Shown in pieces: positions 25,204-33,309 of a stretch of DNA of 64,000 nt. Each line of letters opens with the position of its first letter. Within the stretch, counting starts at the first letter, position 1. Source of the stretch: Oribacterium sp. oral taxon 078 str. F0262 (GTDB lineage Bacteria; Bacillota; Clostridia; Lachnospirales; Lachnospiraceae). A program made the translations under genes and the position numbers. The notes beneath the pieces are model-generated. The model was not told where the DNA came from, made no database searches, and saw only the letters and a program-made list of their open reading frames with translations. The stretch covers positions 722,663-786,662 of the forward strand of contig NZ_GG729933.1 in assembly GCF_000160135.1 (NCBI RefSeq). Direction: 5' to 3'.

Positions 25204-26223
25204 ATGAAACGTATCAGGACAGAGGATGCGGTCGGGCAGGTGCTCTGCCACGACATCACGCAGATTATCCGGGGTGTGAAGAAGGGACCGGTTTTCAGAA
25301 AGGGGCATGTCATCCGGGAGGAGGATGTGCCGGTGCTTCTTTCTGTGGGAAAGGACCATATCTATATCTGGGAGTTCAATGAGAATATGCTCCACGAGAA
25401 CGACGCGGCGCAGATTCTTTTTGAGCTTTGCAGGAATCGATACATGAGTCCCTCTGAGGTCAAGGAGGGAAAGATCGAATTGACCGCAGACTGCGATGGA
25501 CTCTTCAAGGTGGACAGGGAGCGGCTTCTCCGGGTGAATTCTCTCGGGGAAATGATGATTGCGACGAGACAGGGGAACACCGCCGTGAAAAAGGGGGATA
25601 AGCTCGCAGGGACCCGCATTATCCCTCTTCTCATCGAGCGGGAGAAGATGGAGAGGGCGAAGGAGGCGGCCGCGGGGGCGCCGATCCTTCAGCTTCTGCC
25701 CTTTCAGAAAAAGCGGGTCGGGATTGTGACGACGGGAAACGAGGTTTTCTATCACAGGATTGAGGACAGCTTCACCCCCGTGATCATAGAGAAGCTGTCC
25801 GAGTATGAGACGGAGATCATCGGACAGGAGCTCTGCTCCGATGATCTGGAGATGGAGATCTCTGCGATTCGGAAGCTCCTCTCCATGGGGGCGGAGATGG
25901 TGATCTGCACCGGGGGGATGTCGGTCGATCCGGACGACAGGACGCCGTATTCGATCCGCTGCGCGGCGGAGCGGGTGGTGAGCTACGGGGCGCCTGTGCT
26001 CCCGGGGGCGATGTTTATGCTGGCTTATACGAAGGATGAGATCCCGATCCTCGGGCTTCCGGGCTGTGTGATGTACGCAAAGAGAACGATCTTTGACCTG
26101 GTGCTCCCGCGGCTTATGGCGGGAGAGATTTTGGAGAAGGCGGAGATCGATCGCTATGGGGAGGGAGGGCTCTGCCTGAACTGCCCGGTCTGTACCTTCC
26201 CAAACTGTGGCTTTGGCAAATGA
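25204..26223 (+). CDS. MoeA/MogA-like molybdopterin-binding protein with Cys-rich tail
   Basis: 339 aa. An N-terminal segment (EDAVGQVLCHDITQIIRG, FRKGHVIREEDVPVLLSVGK) resembles MoeA domain I/II. The central part is a MoCF-type molybdopterin-binding domain (KRVGIVTTGNEVFYHRI, MVICTGGMSVDPDDRTP, LPGAMFMLAYTKDEIPILGL, PGCVMYAKRTIFDLVLPRL). It probably binds molybdopterin and assists molybdate insertion. The tail CLNCPVCTFPNCGFGK holds four cysteines spaced C-x2-C-x2-C-x4-C, possibly a metal or Fe-S site. The lack of the MoeA C-terminal domain IV makes it shorter than classic MoeA (about 400 aa). Confidence 0.82.
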   Translation: MKRIRTEDAVGQVLCHDITQIIRGVKKGPVFRKGHVIREEDVPVLLSVGKDHIYIWEFNENMLHENDAAQILFELCRNRYMSPSEVKEGKIELTADCDGLFKVDRERLLRVNSLGEMMIATRQGNTAVKKGDKLAGTRIIPLLIEREKMERAKEAAAGAPILQLLPFQKKRVGIVTTGNEVFYHRIEDSFTPVIIEKLSEYETEIIGQELCSDDLEMEISAIRKLLSMGAEMVICTGGMSVDPDDRTPYSIRCAAERVVSYGAPVLPGAMFMLAYTKDEIPILGLPGCVMYAKRTIFDLVLPRLMAGEILEKAEIDRYGEGGLCLNCPVCTFPNCGFGK

Positions 26224-26284
26224 GGAAGGAGAGCGGAGAAGGGGCCTCGCAAGGCTCGGGGCGGCCTTTGGGAGGGGCAGAGAG

Positions 26285-27316
26285 ATGGATCGTCAAATCT
26301 ATGAGAAAATCGAGAATCTGAGTCCGAATGCGGAGAACTATATCCTTACCATCCTCTCCGGAGAATACGCCGGGGAGAAGGCTCTTCTGTCCGCCGGGCG
26401 CTATACTTTCCTCGAGGCAGGCGGTTTTTTCGAAAAATACGGGGCGGAGCTTCCGCCTCTTTCGCGGAGCATGGAATTTTGCCTTTTTGGGGAATCGGTC
26501 TATGCGGAGCTCCTTTCCAGAGGGAAAAAGCTCATCGTACTCGGCGCGGGACATGTCTCCCTGCCGATCCTTCGGCTCGGGAAAATGATCGGCATGTCCG
26601 TCACCTGCATCGATGATCGGCCGAGCTTTGCCAAAAGAGCCGAGAGCGCCGGGGCGGACCGCGTGATCTGTGAGGATTTTTCGAAGGCACTGGAGGAAAT
26701 CCCCGGGGACAGGGACAGCTACTTTGTCATTGTGACGAGGGGACATCGCTATGATCAGGACTGCCTGAGAAGGATCACGAAGAAAAGCTATGCCTATATC
26801 GGCATGATGGGATCGCGGAGGAGAGTGCGCATCGTGAAGGAGCAGCTTCTTTCGGAGGGGACGCCGAAGGAGATTCTGGACGGCCTTCACAGTCCGATCG
26901 GACTGGATATTCACTCGGAGACACCGGAGGAAATCGCGATCTCCATCCTCGCGGAAATTATTTCCGTGAAAAACAGGGAGAAGGGCTCCTTTGGCTATCC
27001 GGAGGAGATTCTGGAGGGCATTTCCGAGGCGGGAGAGGAGCCGGAAAGGCGGAGAGTGCTCGCGACCATCATACGGCGGAAGGGCTCTGCGCCGAGGGCT
27101 GCGGGGACAAAGATGCTGATCCTCCCGGACGGGAGGGGGATCGGGACGATCGGGGGAGGCTGCGCGGAGGCGGAGGTGATCCGGCAGTCCCGGCAGCTCT
27201 TCGCGGATTCCGCGGCGAGGCCTTTTCTCTGCCACGTGGACCTGACGGAGGAGGCCGCGGCGCAGGAGGGAATGGTCTGCGGCGGCGTGCTGGATGTATT
27301 CTTGGAGAGAGTGTGA
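26285..27316 (+). CDS. XdhC/CoxI family molybdoenzyme maturation protein, swapped domain order
   Basis: 343 aa. XdhC proteins bind molybdenum cofactor and hand its sulfurated form to xanthine-dehydrogenase-type enzymes. Here the Rossmann part (XdhC_C; LIVLGAGHVSLPILRLGKMI, VIVTRGHRYDQDCLRRI, YIGMMGSRRRVRIVKEQL) occupies about residues 83-235. The CoxI part (VLATIIRRKGSAPRAAGTKM, GTIGGGCAEAEVI, EGMVCGGVLDVFLE) is at the C-terminus, about 255-343. The usual order is the reverse. Start 26285 follows GGGAGGGGCAGAG. It precedes moaA by 10 nt. Confidence 0.85.
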   Translation: MDRQIYEKIENLSPNAENYILTILSGEYAGEKALLSAGRYTFLEAGGFFEKYGAELPPLSRSMEFCLFGESVYAELLSRGKKLIVLGAGHVSLPILRLGKMIGMSVTCIDDRPSFAKRAESAGADRVICEDFSKALEEIPGDRDSYFVIVTRGHRYDQDCLRRITKKSYAYIGMMGSRRRVRIVKEQLLSEGTPKEILDGLHSPIGLDIHSETPEEIAISILAEIISVKNREKGSFGYPEEILEGISEAGEEPERRRVLATIIRRKGSAPRAAGTKMLILPDGRGIGTIGGGCAEAEVIRQSRQLFADSAARPFLCHVDLTEEAAAQEGMVCGGVLDVFLERV

Positions 27317-27326
27317 GGCAGGAGAG

Positions 27327-28325
27327 ATGAGAGACCGCTATGACAGAAAGATAAACTATATTCGGCTTTCCATCACGGACCGCTGCAATCTTCGCTGCCG
27401 CTACTGTATGCCGAACGGCCTTTCGGACTGGGTGCCCATGCGGGATATCCTGAGCTATGAGGAGCTTTTGGATGTCGCGAGGGCCGCGGCGGCGCTCGGG
27501 ATCACGCGCTTTAAGGTGACAGGCGGGGAGCCGCTTGTCAGGCGGGACTGCCCGGAATTCATCGGGGAGCTCAAGAGGATACCGGGAGTCGAGCAGGTGA
27601 CGATGACCAGCAACGGTGTGCTTCTCACCCGGCTTCTCCCGAGACTCCTCGAAAACGGACTGGACGCGGTCAATGTCAGCCTCGATACCTTAAAGAGAGA
27701 GCGCTTTTCGGAGATCACGGGGATGGATGAGCTTCCGGCGGTGCTGTCCGGAATCGATGAGGCACTTCGGGCCGGCCTTAAGCTGAAGCTGAACGCAGTG
27801 CTCCAGCCTGGGGTCAATGAGGAGGAGCGCTGGGAGCTCCTCTCCTTGGCCAAGGACCGCCCCCTCGATATCCGCTTCATCGAGCTGATGCCGATCGGCC
27901 ATGGGAAGGATTCCCGTCCGGTCTATAATGAGATACTCCGCTCGGAGCTTAAGGAGCGCTTCCCCGGCCTGGAGAGGGATGAGAGAGTGCATGGAAACGG
28001 CCCCGCGGAATACTGGAGGATACCGGGATACCGCGGATCTGTCGGCTTCATCAGCGCGATGCACGGGAAATTCTGCGGAAGCTGCAACCGGATTCGTCTG
28101 ACCTCGACCGGGAAGCTGAAGCCCTGTCTTTGCTACGGGAATGCAGTGGACCTGATGCCGGTCCTCCGGGGAGAGCGTTACCTTGGGAGAGAGAGGGAGG
28201 GAGAGCGGATCGCGGCGCTTCGAAAGAGAATCCGGCAGGCGATCTCGGAGAAGCCGGAGAGCCACTGCTTTGAGAGGCTCTCCGAGATCAGCGAGGAGAG
28301 GATTATGGCGGCGATCGGAGGCTGA
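27327..28325 (+). CDS. moaA: GTP 3',8-cyclase MoaA
   Basis: 332 aa radical SAM enzyme that makes the first intermediate of molybdopterin from GTP together with MoaC. The N-terminal cluster is C20-x3-C24-x2-C27 (RCNLRCRYC). The second cluster is carried by FCGSCNRIRLTSTGKLKPC. The product ends in the Gly-Gly needed by MoaA (AAIGG). VTGGEPLVRRDCPEF and RFIELMPIGHG are also diagnostic. Start 27327 follows GCAGGAGAG. Length is normal. Confidence 0.95.
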   Translation: MRDRYDRKINYIRLSITDRCNLRCRYCMPNGLSDWVPMRDILSYEELLDVARAAAALGITRFKVTGGEPLVRRDCPEFIGELKRIPGVEQVTMTSNGVLLTRLLPRLLENGLDAVNVSLDTLKRERFSEITGMDELPAVLSGIDEALRAGLKLKLNAVLQPGVNEEERWELLSLAKDRPLDIRFIELMPIGHGKDSRPVYNEILRSELKERFPGLERDERVHGNGPAEYWRIPGYRGSVGFISAMHGKFCGSCNRIRLTSTGKLKPCLCYGNAVDLMPVLRGERYLGREREGERIAALRKRIRQAISEKPESHCFERLSEISEERIMAAIGG

Positions 28326-28387
28326 GGAGGCTTTCGGAAAGGCCGGGAGGAGAGAGCCAAAACGAGAGCGGCAGGAGGCGAGACAGC

Positions 28388-29311
28388 ATGGGGAAGCTTT
28401 TGGCAATATGCATCAGTGAGAAAAAGGGGACACAGAAGAGGGAGGTGCCGTCGGCCGTTCTCCGAGAGGAGCACGGCATTGTGGGGGATGCGCACGCCGG
28501 GAAATGGCACAGGCAGGTGAGCCTCCTCTCCTTTGAGAAAATCGAGGATTTTCGAAAGCGCGGAGCGAAGATCGATTTCGGCGCCTTCGGGGAGAATCTC
28601 GTCGTGGAGGGCTACGACTTAAAGAGCGTTCCGGTCGGAAGCCGCTTCCGGATCGGGGACTGCCTGCTGGAGCTGAGCCAGATCGGAAAGGCCTGTCACA
28701 GCCACTGCGAAATCTATCGGCAGATGGGGGACTGCATCATGCCGCGGGAGGGGGTCTTTACCGAGGTTCTCCGGGGAGGAGAGATCCGTCCCGGGGACTC
28801 GGTAGAGCTCATCCCCGCGGACCCGGACAGACCCTTCAGCGCGGCCGTCATCACGCTCTCTGACAGGGCATCCCGGGAGGAGTATGAGGACCTCTCCGGA
28901 CCGCTGATTCAGGAAATGCTGGAGGAGGCGGGCTTTCTCGTCCGGGAGCGACTGCTTCTTCCCGATGGGAGGCAGCCGCTGGAGACAGAACTTAAGAGAC
29001 TTTCGGATCAGCGCCAGATCGAGCTGATTCTGACAACAGGCGGAACCGGCTTTTCCGAGCGGGATCTGAGTCCGGAGGCCACAAAGGCGGTCTCCGAGCG
29101 GGAGGTGCCCGGAATCGGAGAGGCGCTTCGCGCCTTCAGCATGAAGATCACAGCGAAGGCGATGCTGAGCCGTCAGACAGCGGGAATCCGGAAGAAAAGC
29201 CTCATCATCAATCTCCCGGGAAGCCCCAAGGCCTGCCGGGAGGAGCTCGGCTTCCTTCTCCCGCTTCTCCCGCACGGGCTTGGGATCCTGAGGGGCACAG
29301 AGAGCGACTGA
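28388..29311 (+). CDS. MOSC domain fused to MogA/MoaB-type molybdopterin adenylyltransferase
   Basis: 307 aa. Residues 1 to about 140 form a MOSC domain (EEHGIVGDAHAGKWHRQVSL, FGAFGENLVVEGYDL, CHSHCEIY with candidate ligand cysteines). Residues about 148-307 form a MogA/MoaB domain (AAVITLSDRASREEYEDLSG, LILTTGGTGFSERDLSPEAT, LIINLPGSPKACREEL) that adenylates molybdopterin. MOSC domains handle sulfur-carrying cofactor. Joining the two suggests coupled late steps of cofactor maturation. ATG 28388 is preceded by GGCAGGAGGCGAGACAGC. Confidence 0.88.
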   Translation: MGKLLAICISEKKGTQKREVPSAVLREEHGIVGDAHAGKWHRQVSLLSFEKIEDFRKRGAKIDFGAFGENLVVEGYDLKSVPVGSRFRIGDCLLELSQIGKACHSHCEIYRQMGDCIMPREGVFTEVLRGGEIRPGDSVELIPADPDRPFSAAVITLSDRASREEYEDLSGPLIQEMLEEAGFLVRERLLLPDGRQPLETELKRLSDQRQIELILTTGGTGFSERDLSPEATKAVSEREVPGIGEALRAFSMKITAKAMLSRQTAGIRKKSLIINLPGSPKACREELGFLLPLLPHGLGILRGTESD

Positions 29312-29663
29312 GCCTGTGCCTTTCGGGGAGACCAAGTGCTGCTTCCCGCGGCTCCCTCATAGACGCTTCCGTCCGGGGGACGGGGGCGGAGCGAATGGTT
29401 TTTAAAAGTAAAACCACAGCGCCGTTTCCATCTGGCAGTGCTTTGCCACGGATGCTTCCGCTTTAGCCGCTGTGTCCCGTGTATAGCGGGGCAAAAGATG
29501 TCCTGTTTATGGGGCAGAGGATCAAAAGAGCCGCGGTCCTGGAGCCGGATGTCGGGAGAGGGAAAATACTGCTCCGCGATGCGGAGGCAGAGCGTGCGAC
29601 TTATCTTTGCAGCAGTGCCGCTAATCCCGGCATGAATCATAATATTTAAGGAGGATTTTGATT
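29312..29663. other. Leader region before modA
   Basis: About 350 nt without a gene. CCGTCC GGG GGACGG (29369-29383) may end the upstream transcript. TGGTTTTTAAAAGTAAAACCA is a weak hairpin. Its length would allow a regulatory RNA, but I recognise no known class. Confidence 0.35.
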
Positions 29664-30668
29664 ATGAAAAAGATTTTCTGGAAGAAGCTTTCGCTGCTCG
29701 GCCTTTCGGCTGTGATGCTGGCTCTCACATTCGGCTGCGGCTCCGCTGCCCCGGGGGATGCGGGGAGCAGTGAGACAAGGGCGGAGAGCAAGGATTCGGC
29801 GGATACGGAAAGCGGGAAGGAGCCAAAGGCGGAGACAGAGAGCGGAAGTCCGGCGGAGTCCGGTGGGGAGAAGCTCTCCTACAACTCAGACAGCGGCTAT
29901 CAGGATGAGGACGCGGAGATTCAGGTCTTTATCGCGGCTTCCCTCAATACGGCCGTGACGGATCTTGTGAAGCAGTACAACGAGATCCATCCGAAGGTGA
30001 AGATCAGCCTGAATGCGGATTCCTCCGGGAAGCTCCTCACGCAGATCGAGGAGGGCTATTCCTGCGATGTCTTCTTCTCCGCGGCGCAGAAGCAGATGAA
30101 CACGCTCGAAAAGGACGATAAGCTTCTCGTCGAGGGCACGAGGAAGAATGTCGTGAACAATCAGCTCTGCGTCATCACGCAAAAGGACAGTGAGACGAAG
30201 GTCACGGGGCTTGAGAATCTGAAGGATGCGAAGTCCATCGCGCTTGCGGACGGCTCCGTCCCCGCGGGAAAGTATACGAGGCAGGCTCTGATGGCCTTAA
30301 AGATCCTAGCGGAGACGGAGGATGTCTCGAAGATCACGACGGAGCAGGTCTCCGAGGCGCTCGGCGGGGTGGAGATCTCGGAGCAGTCCAATGTCTCCAA
30401 GGTGCTCGCGGCAGTCGTCGAGGGCTCCTGCGAGGTGGGGACGACGTACTATTCCGACACCTATGGCTATGAGGATAAGCTGAGAATCCTCGAGAAGGTG
30501 CCCTATGAGCTCACGGGAAAGGTCATCTATCCGATCGCGCAGGTTCAGAACAAGGAGGCCACGGACGCCGACAAGAAGGCGGCGAAGGACTTCATCGACT
30601 TTGTGACGAGCGAGGCGGCAAAGTCCGTCTTCGAGAGCTATTACTTCGACACCAATACGGGAGAATAA
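29664..30668 (+). CDS. modA: Molybdate ABC transporter substrate-binding lipoprotein
   Basis: 334 aa. A lipoprotein signal with lipobox LTFGC (Cys25) is followed by a Ser/Glu/Lys-rich linker of about 55 residues. The periplasmic-binding fold begins IQVFIAASLNTAVTDLVKQY and includes the oxyanion-binding stretches NADSSGKLLTQIEEG and LADGSVPAGKYTRQAL that are typical of ModA. It captures molybdate outside the cell for ModB and ModC. Start 29664 follows AAGGAGG (29648-29654). Confidence 0.93.
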   Translation: MKKIFWKKLSLLGLSAVMLALTFGCGSAAPGDAGSSETRAESKDSADTESGKEPKAETESGSPAESGGEKLSYNSDSGYQDEDAEIQVFIAASLNTAVTDLVKQYNEIHPKVKISLNADSSGKLLTQIEEGYSCDVFFSAAQKQMNTLEKDDKLLVEGTRKNVVNNQLCVITQKDSETKVTGLENLKDAKSIALADGSVPAGKYTRQALMALKILAETEDVSKITTEQVSEALGGVEISEQSNVSKVLAAVVEGSCEVGTTYYSDTYGYEDKLRILEKVPYELTGKVIYPIAQVQNKEATDADKKAAKDFIDFVTSEAAKSVFESYYFDTNTGE

Positions 30669-30712
30669 GCGGATTTCACAGGGCGGGCGCCCTTTCGGAA
30701 AGAGGAGAAGAG

Positions 30713-31501
30713 ATGCTGGAATTTCTAAAATCACTGGACTGGAGCCCGCTCTGGATTTCTCTAAAGACAGGGGTCGCCGCGACGATCCTCTCCTTCTTTC
30801 TCGGTATTTATGCGGCGCGGAAGGTCATGAGGATGCCGGGGGGGAGGAGGTCCTTTCTGGATGGGATTCTGACCCTCCCCATGGTGCTCCCTCCGACTGT
30901 GGCGGGCTTTTTCCTGCTCCTTCTCTTCAGCCGCCGCCGGCCTCTGGGGATTTTTCTCTACGATCAGTTCGGCATCAAGGTCGTGCAGTCCTGGCTCGGC
31001 TGCATCATCGCGGCGACCGTTATTTCCTTTCCCCTCATGTATCGAAACGCCCGGGCCGCCTTCGAGCTGATCGATGAAAATCTGCTCTATGCGGCGCAGA
31101 CTCTCGGTATGCCGGACCGCCTGATCTTTTGGAAGGTTCTCCTCCCCGCGGCGGGGCCGGGCATCGCATCCGGCACGGTCCTGACCTTCGCGAGGGCGCT
31201 CGGAGAGTACGGGGCGACCAGTATGCTTGCGGGGAATATCCCCGGGAAGACGGCCACGATCTCCCAGAGGATAGCGATGGTGATCCAGGATCAGGATTAT
31301 GAGAGCGCGGGGCTTTGGGTGGGGATCGTGCTTCTGATCGCCTTTCTCTCGATTTTCCTCCTGAACCGGATCGCGGAGCGGAGCGGAAGAAGGAGGGGGA
31401 GCGGAAGGCTGATGGAGGGGAGGAAGGCCCTGTTCCCGTCCTTTGGGAAAAAGCGCGGCGGGGAGGATGAGGAGGGGGAGGGACAGTGGAGCTCTCGGTA
31501 A
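30713..31501 (+). CDS. modB: Molybdate ABC transporter permease
   Basis: 262 aa, five or six membrane helices. LPMVLPPTVAGFFLLLLFS and ARALGEYGATSMLAGNIPGK, the EAA-type loop of ModB, identify it. The C-terminal 35 residues are a charged cytoplasmic extension rich in Arg, Gly and Glu. ModC starts within its last 16 nt, so synthesis is coupled. Confidence 0.92.
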   Translation: MLEFLKSLDWSPLWISLKTGVAATILSFFLGIYAARKVMRMPGGRRSFLDGILTLPMVLPPTVAGFFLLLLFSRRRPLGIFLYDQFGIKVVQSWLGCIIAATVISFPLMYRNARAAFELIDENLLYAAQTLGMPDRLIFWKVLLPAAGPGIASGTVLTFARALGEYGATSMLAGNIPGKTATISQRIAMVIQDQDYESAGLWVGIVLLIAFLSIFLLNRIAERSGRRRGSGRLMEGRKALFPSFGKKRGGEDEEGEGQWSSR

Positions 31502-32571
31502 AGGCAGGGAGGAAATTCCCCGGATTTTCTCTGGATATGGAATTCACGGCCCGATCCGGGCGGCTCGGCATCCTCGGCGCCTCCGGCTCCGGAAAGAGCA
31601 TGTGCCTTCGGATGCTCGCCGGGATACTGCGGCCGGACGAGGGCAGGATATGCTATAACGACAGGACCTTCTACGACGGGGCGGCGGGGATCGATCTCCG
31701 CCCTCAGGATCGGAATGTGGGTTATCTTTTTCAAAACTATGCCCTTTTTCCGACGATGACGGTCGCGGGAAACATTGCCTGCGCGGTCCGGGGCAGCCGG
31801 GCGGAGAGGGAGGAAAGGGTCTCCGAAATGCTCTCCCGTTTTCGCCTTGGCGGACTTTCCCGGCGTTATCCGGCGGAGCTCTCCGGAGGGCAGCAGCAGA
31901 GGGTGGCGCTCGCCCGCATCATGGCCTACCGGCCGGAGCTGATCCTTTTGGATGAGCCCTTCTCCGCCCTCGATGTCTACTTAAAGGACCAGATGCAGGC
32001 GGAGCTCACGGAGCAGCTCGCCGATTACGATGGCATGGTGATCCTCGTATCTCATTCCCGGGACGAAATCTACCGCTTCAGCTCGGAGCTTTTGATCGTG
32101 GAGAACGGAAGGATCGAGGAGCACGGCGGGACCCGAGAGCTTTTTCAAGCTCCGGGGAGAAAGGTCACGGCCCGGCTCACGGGGTGCAAGAATTTCTCCC
32201 GGGCGGAGCGCTGCGGAGAGCACGCAGTCCGGGCTTTGGACTGGGGGATTATGATCCGTACCGAGCGGGAGATCCCGGAGGATATCCGCTTTATCGGCTA
32301 CCGGGCGCACGACTTTCTCCCCGTCTGGGAGGAAGGCCCGGAGCAAGAGGGAGGGGGCTGCGGCATCAAAAACGCGATCCCCGTCGGGCTTAAGAATATT
32401 GCGGAGCTTCCCTTTGAGAGAAACTATTATTTCCGCCCTTTGGGGGAAGGCGCCTCTTCGGATGTGCTTATAAGCTGCTTTCTTCAGAGGGAAAGGTGGA
32501 AGGAGTTTGACGAAAAGGGGATCCCCCGCTTCCTTAAGCTCGCGGAGGAGAAGATCCTGTTTCTCCGCTGA
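31486..32571 (+). CDS. modC: Molybdate ABC transporter ATP-binding protein
   Basis: 361 aa. Walker A is GASGSGKS (about residues 30-37), Q-loop FQNYALFP, signature LSGGQQQRVALAR, Walker B LILLDEP, H-loop VSHSRDE. A C-terminal region of about 120 residues after the ATPase is the place of the TOBE/Mop-like regulatory domain, although the sequence is not a clear Mop. The GTG start at 31486 lies behind GGAGGGGGAGGG. Confidence 0.92.
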   Translation: MELSVKAGRKFPGFSLDMEFTARSGRLGILGASGSGKSMCLRMLAGILRPDEGRICYNDRTFYDGAAGIDLRPQDRNVGYLFQNYALFPTMTVAGNIACAVRGSRAEREERVSEMLSRFRLGGLSRRYPAELSGGQQQRVALARIMAYRPELILLDEPFSALDVYLKDQMQAELTEQLADYDGMVILVSHSRDEIYRFSSELLIVENGRIEEHGGTRELFQAPGRKVTARLTGCKNFSRAERCGEHAVRALDWGIMIRTEREIPEDIRFIGYRAHDFLPVWEEGPEQEGGGCGIKNAIPVGLKNIAELPFERNYYFRPLGEGASSDVLISCFLQRERWKEFDEKGIPRFLKLAEEKILFLR

Positions 32572-32582
32572 TCCGTTTTTTT
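32542..32582 (+). terminator. Probable terminator at the end of modC
   Basis: GCGGAG (32542-32547) and CTCCGC (32563-32568) form a stem overlapping the last codons of modC. TTTTTTT follows shortly after. Confidence 0.5.
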
Positions 32583-32690
32583 CCTGGGGCTTTCCGGGAT
32601 TTTGAGATATAATGCTTCCAGCAGGAGAGCACTGCCTCCACGGAGTGGGGGCAGGATTTTGTGATCAGCTATGCGGGAGGATGGATGAGG

Positions 32691-33206
32691 ATGGATAGGG
32701 AAGAGAGGGAGCTTACACACTTTGACAGTCGGGGCAATGCCCGCATGGTCGATGTATCCGGGAAGTCCCCGACGGAGCGAAGCGCTGTCGCGGAGGGGAC
32801 GATCCGGGTTTCCCGGGAGGTATTCGATGCCATCGAGGGGAAAAAGCTCAAAAAGGGGGATGTGCTCACTGTCTCACAGGTCGCGGGGATCATGGGCTGC
32901 AAACGCTGCTCTGAGCTTATTCCGATGTGCCACCTTCTGAATCTCACGGAGGCGAAGCTTTGCTTTCAGTTAAAGCCTGAGAGCTGCAGCATCCTCGCGC
33001 TCTGCACGGTGCGATGCGAGGGAAAGACCGGGGTGGAGATGGAGGCGCTGAGCGGCGTCAGCATCGCGCTTCTCACGATTTATGATATGTGTAAGGCGCT
33101 CGACAAGCGAATGGTCATCGAGAATATTCACCTTCTTGAGAAAAGGGGCGGAAAGAGCGGCACCTTTTTCTTTTCGGAGGATTCTTCGCATTCCGATGGA
33201 GAATGA
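32691..33206 (+). CDS. moaC: Cyclic pyranopterin monophosphate synthase MoaC
   Basis: 171 aa. Works after MoaA to form cyclic pyranopterin monophosphate. THFDSRGNARMVDVSGKSPT, GDVLTVSQVAGIMGCKRCSE and LIPMCHLLNLTEAKL are the conserved core, with GVEMEALSGVSIALLTIYDM near the C-terminus. Two ATGs (32685 and 32691) follow GGGAGG; I chose 32691 by spacing. The tail beyond residue 160 is Ser/Asp-rich. It stands between the transporter genes and a cysteine desulfurase. Confidence 0.94.
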   Translation: MDREERELTHFDSRGNARMVDVSGKSPTERSAVAEGTIRVSREVFDAIEGKKLKKGDVLTVSQVAGIMGCKRCSELIPMCHLLNLTEAKLCFQLKPESCSILALCTVRCEGKTGVEMEALSGVSIALLTIYDMCKALDKRMVIENIHLLEKRGGKSGTFFFSEDSSHSDGE

Positions 33207-33309
33207 TGGGGAATAAGGAAGCCTGTGCGGCCGATTCCCAGACAGGAGGGCATTCTCTGCCTGGAGCAGGCGGCCGGAGGACACGGAGCCTATGGAAGGA
33301 GGCGGCAGG

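Noticed and set aside
29312-29663. Molybdenum-cofactor riboswitch before modA
   Set aside because: Position is suggestive but I could not recognise the conserved core by eye; kept only as a question.
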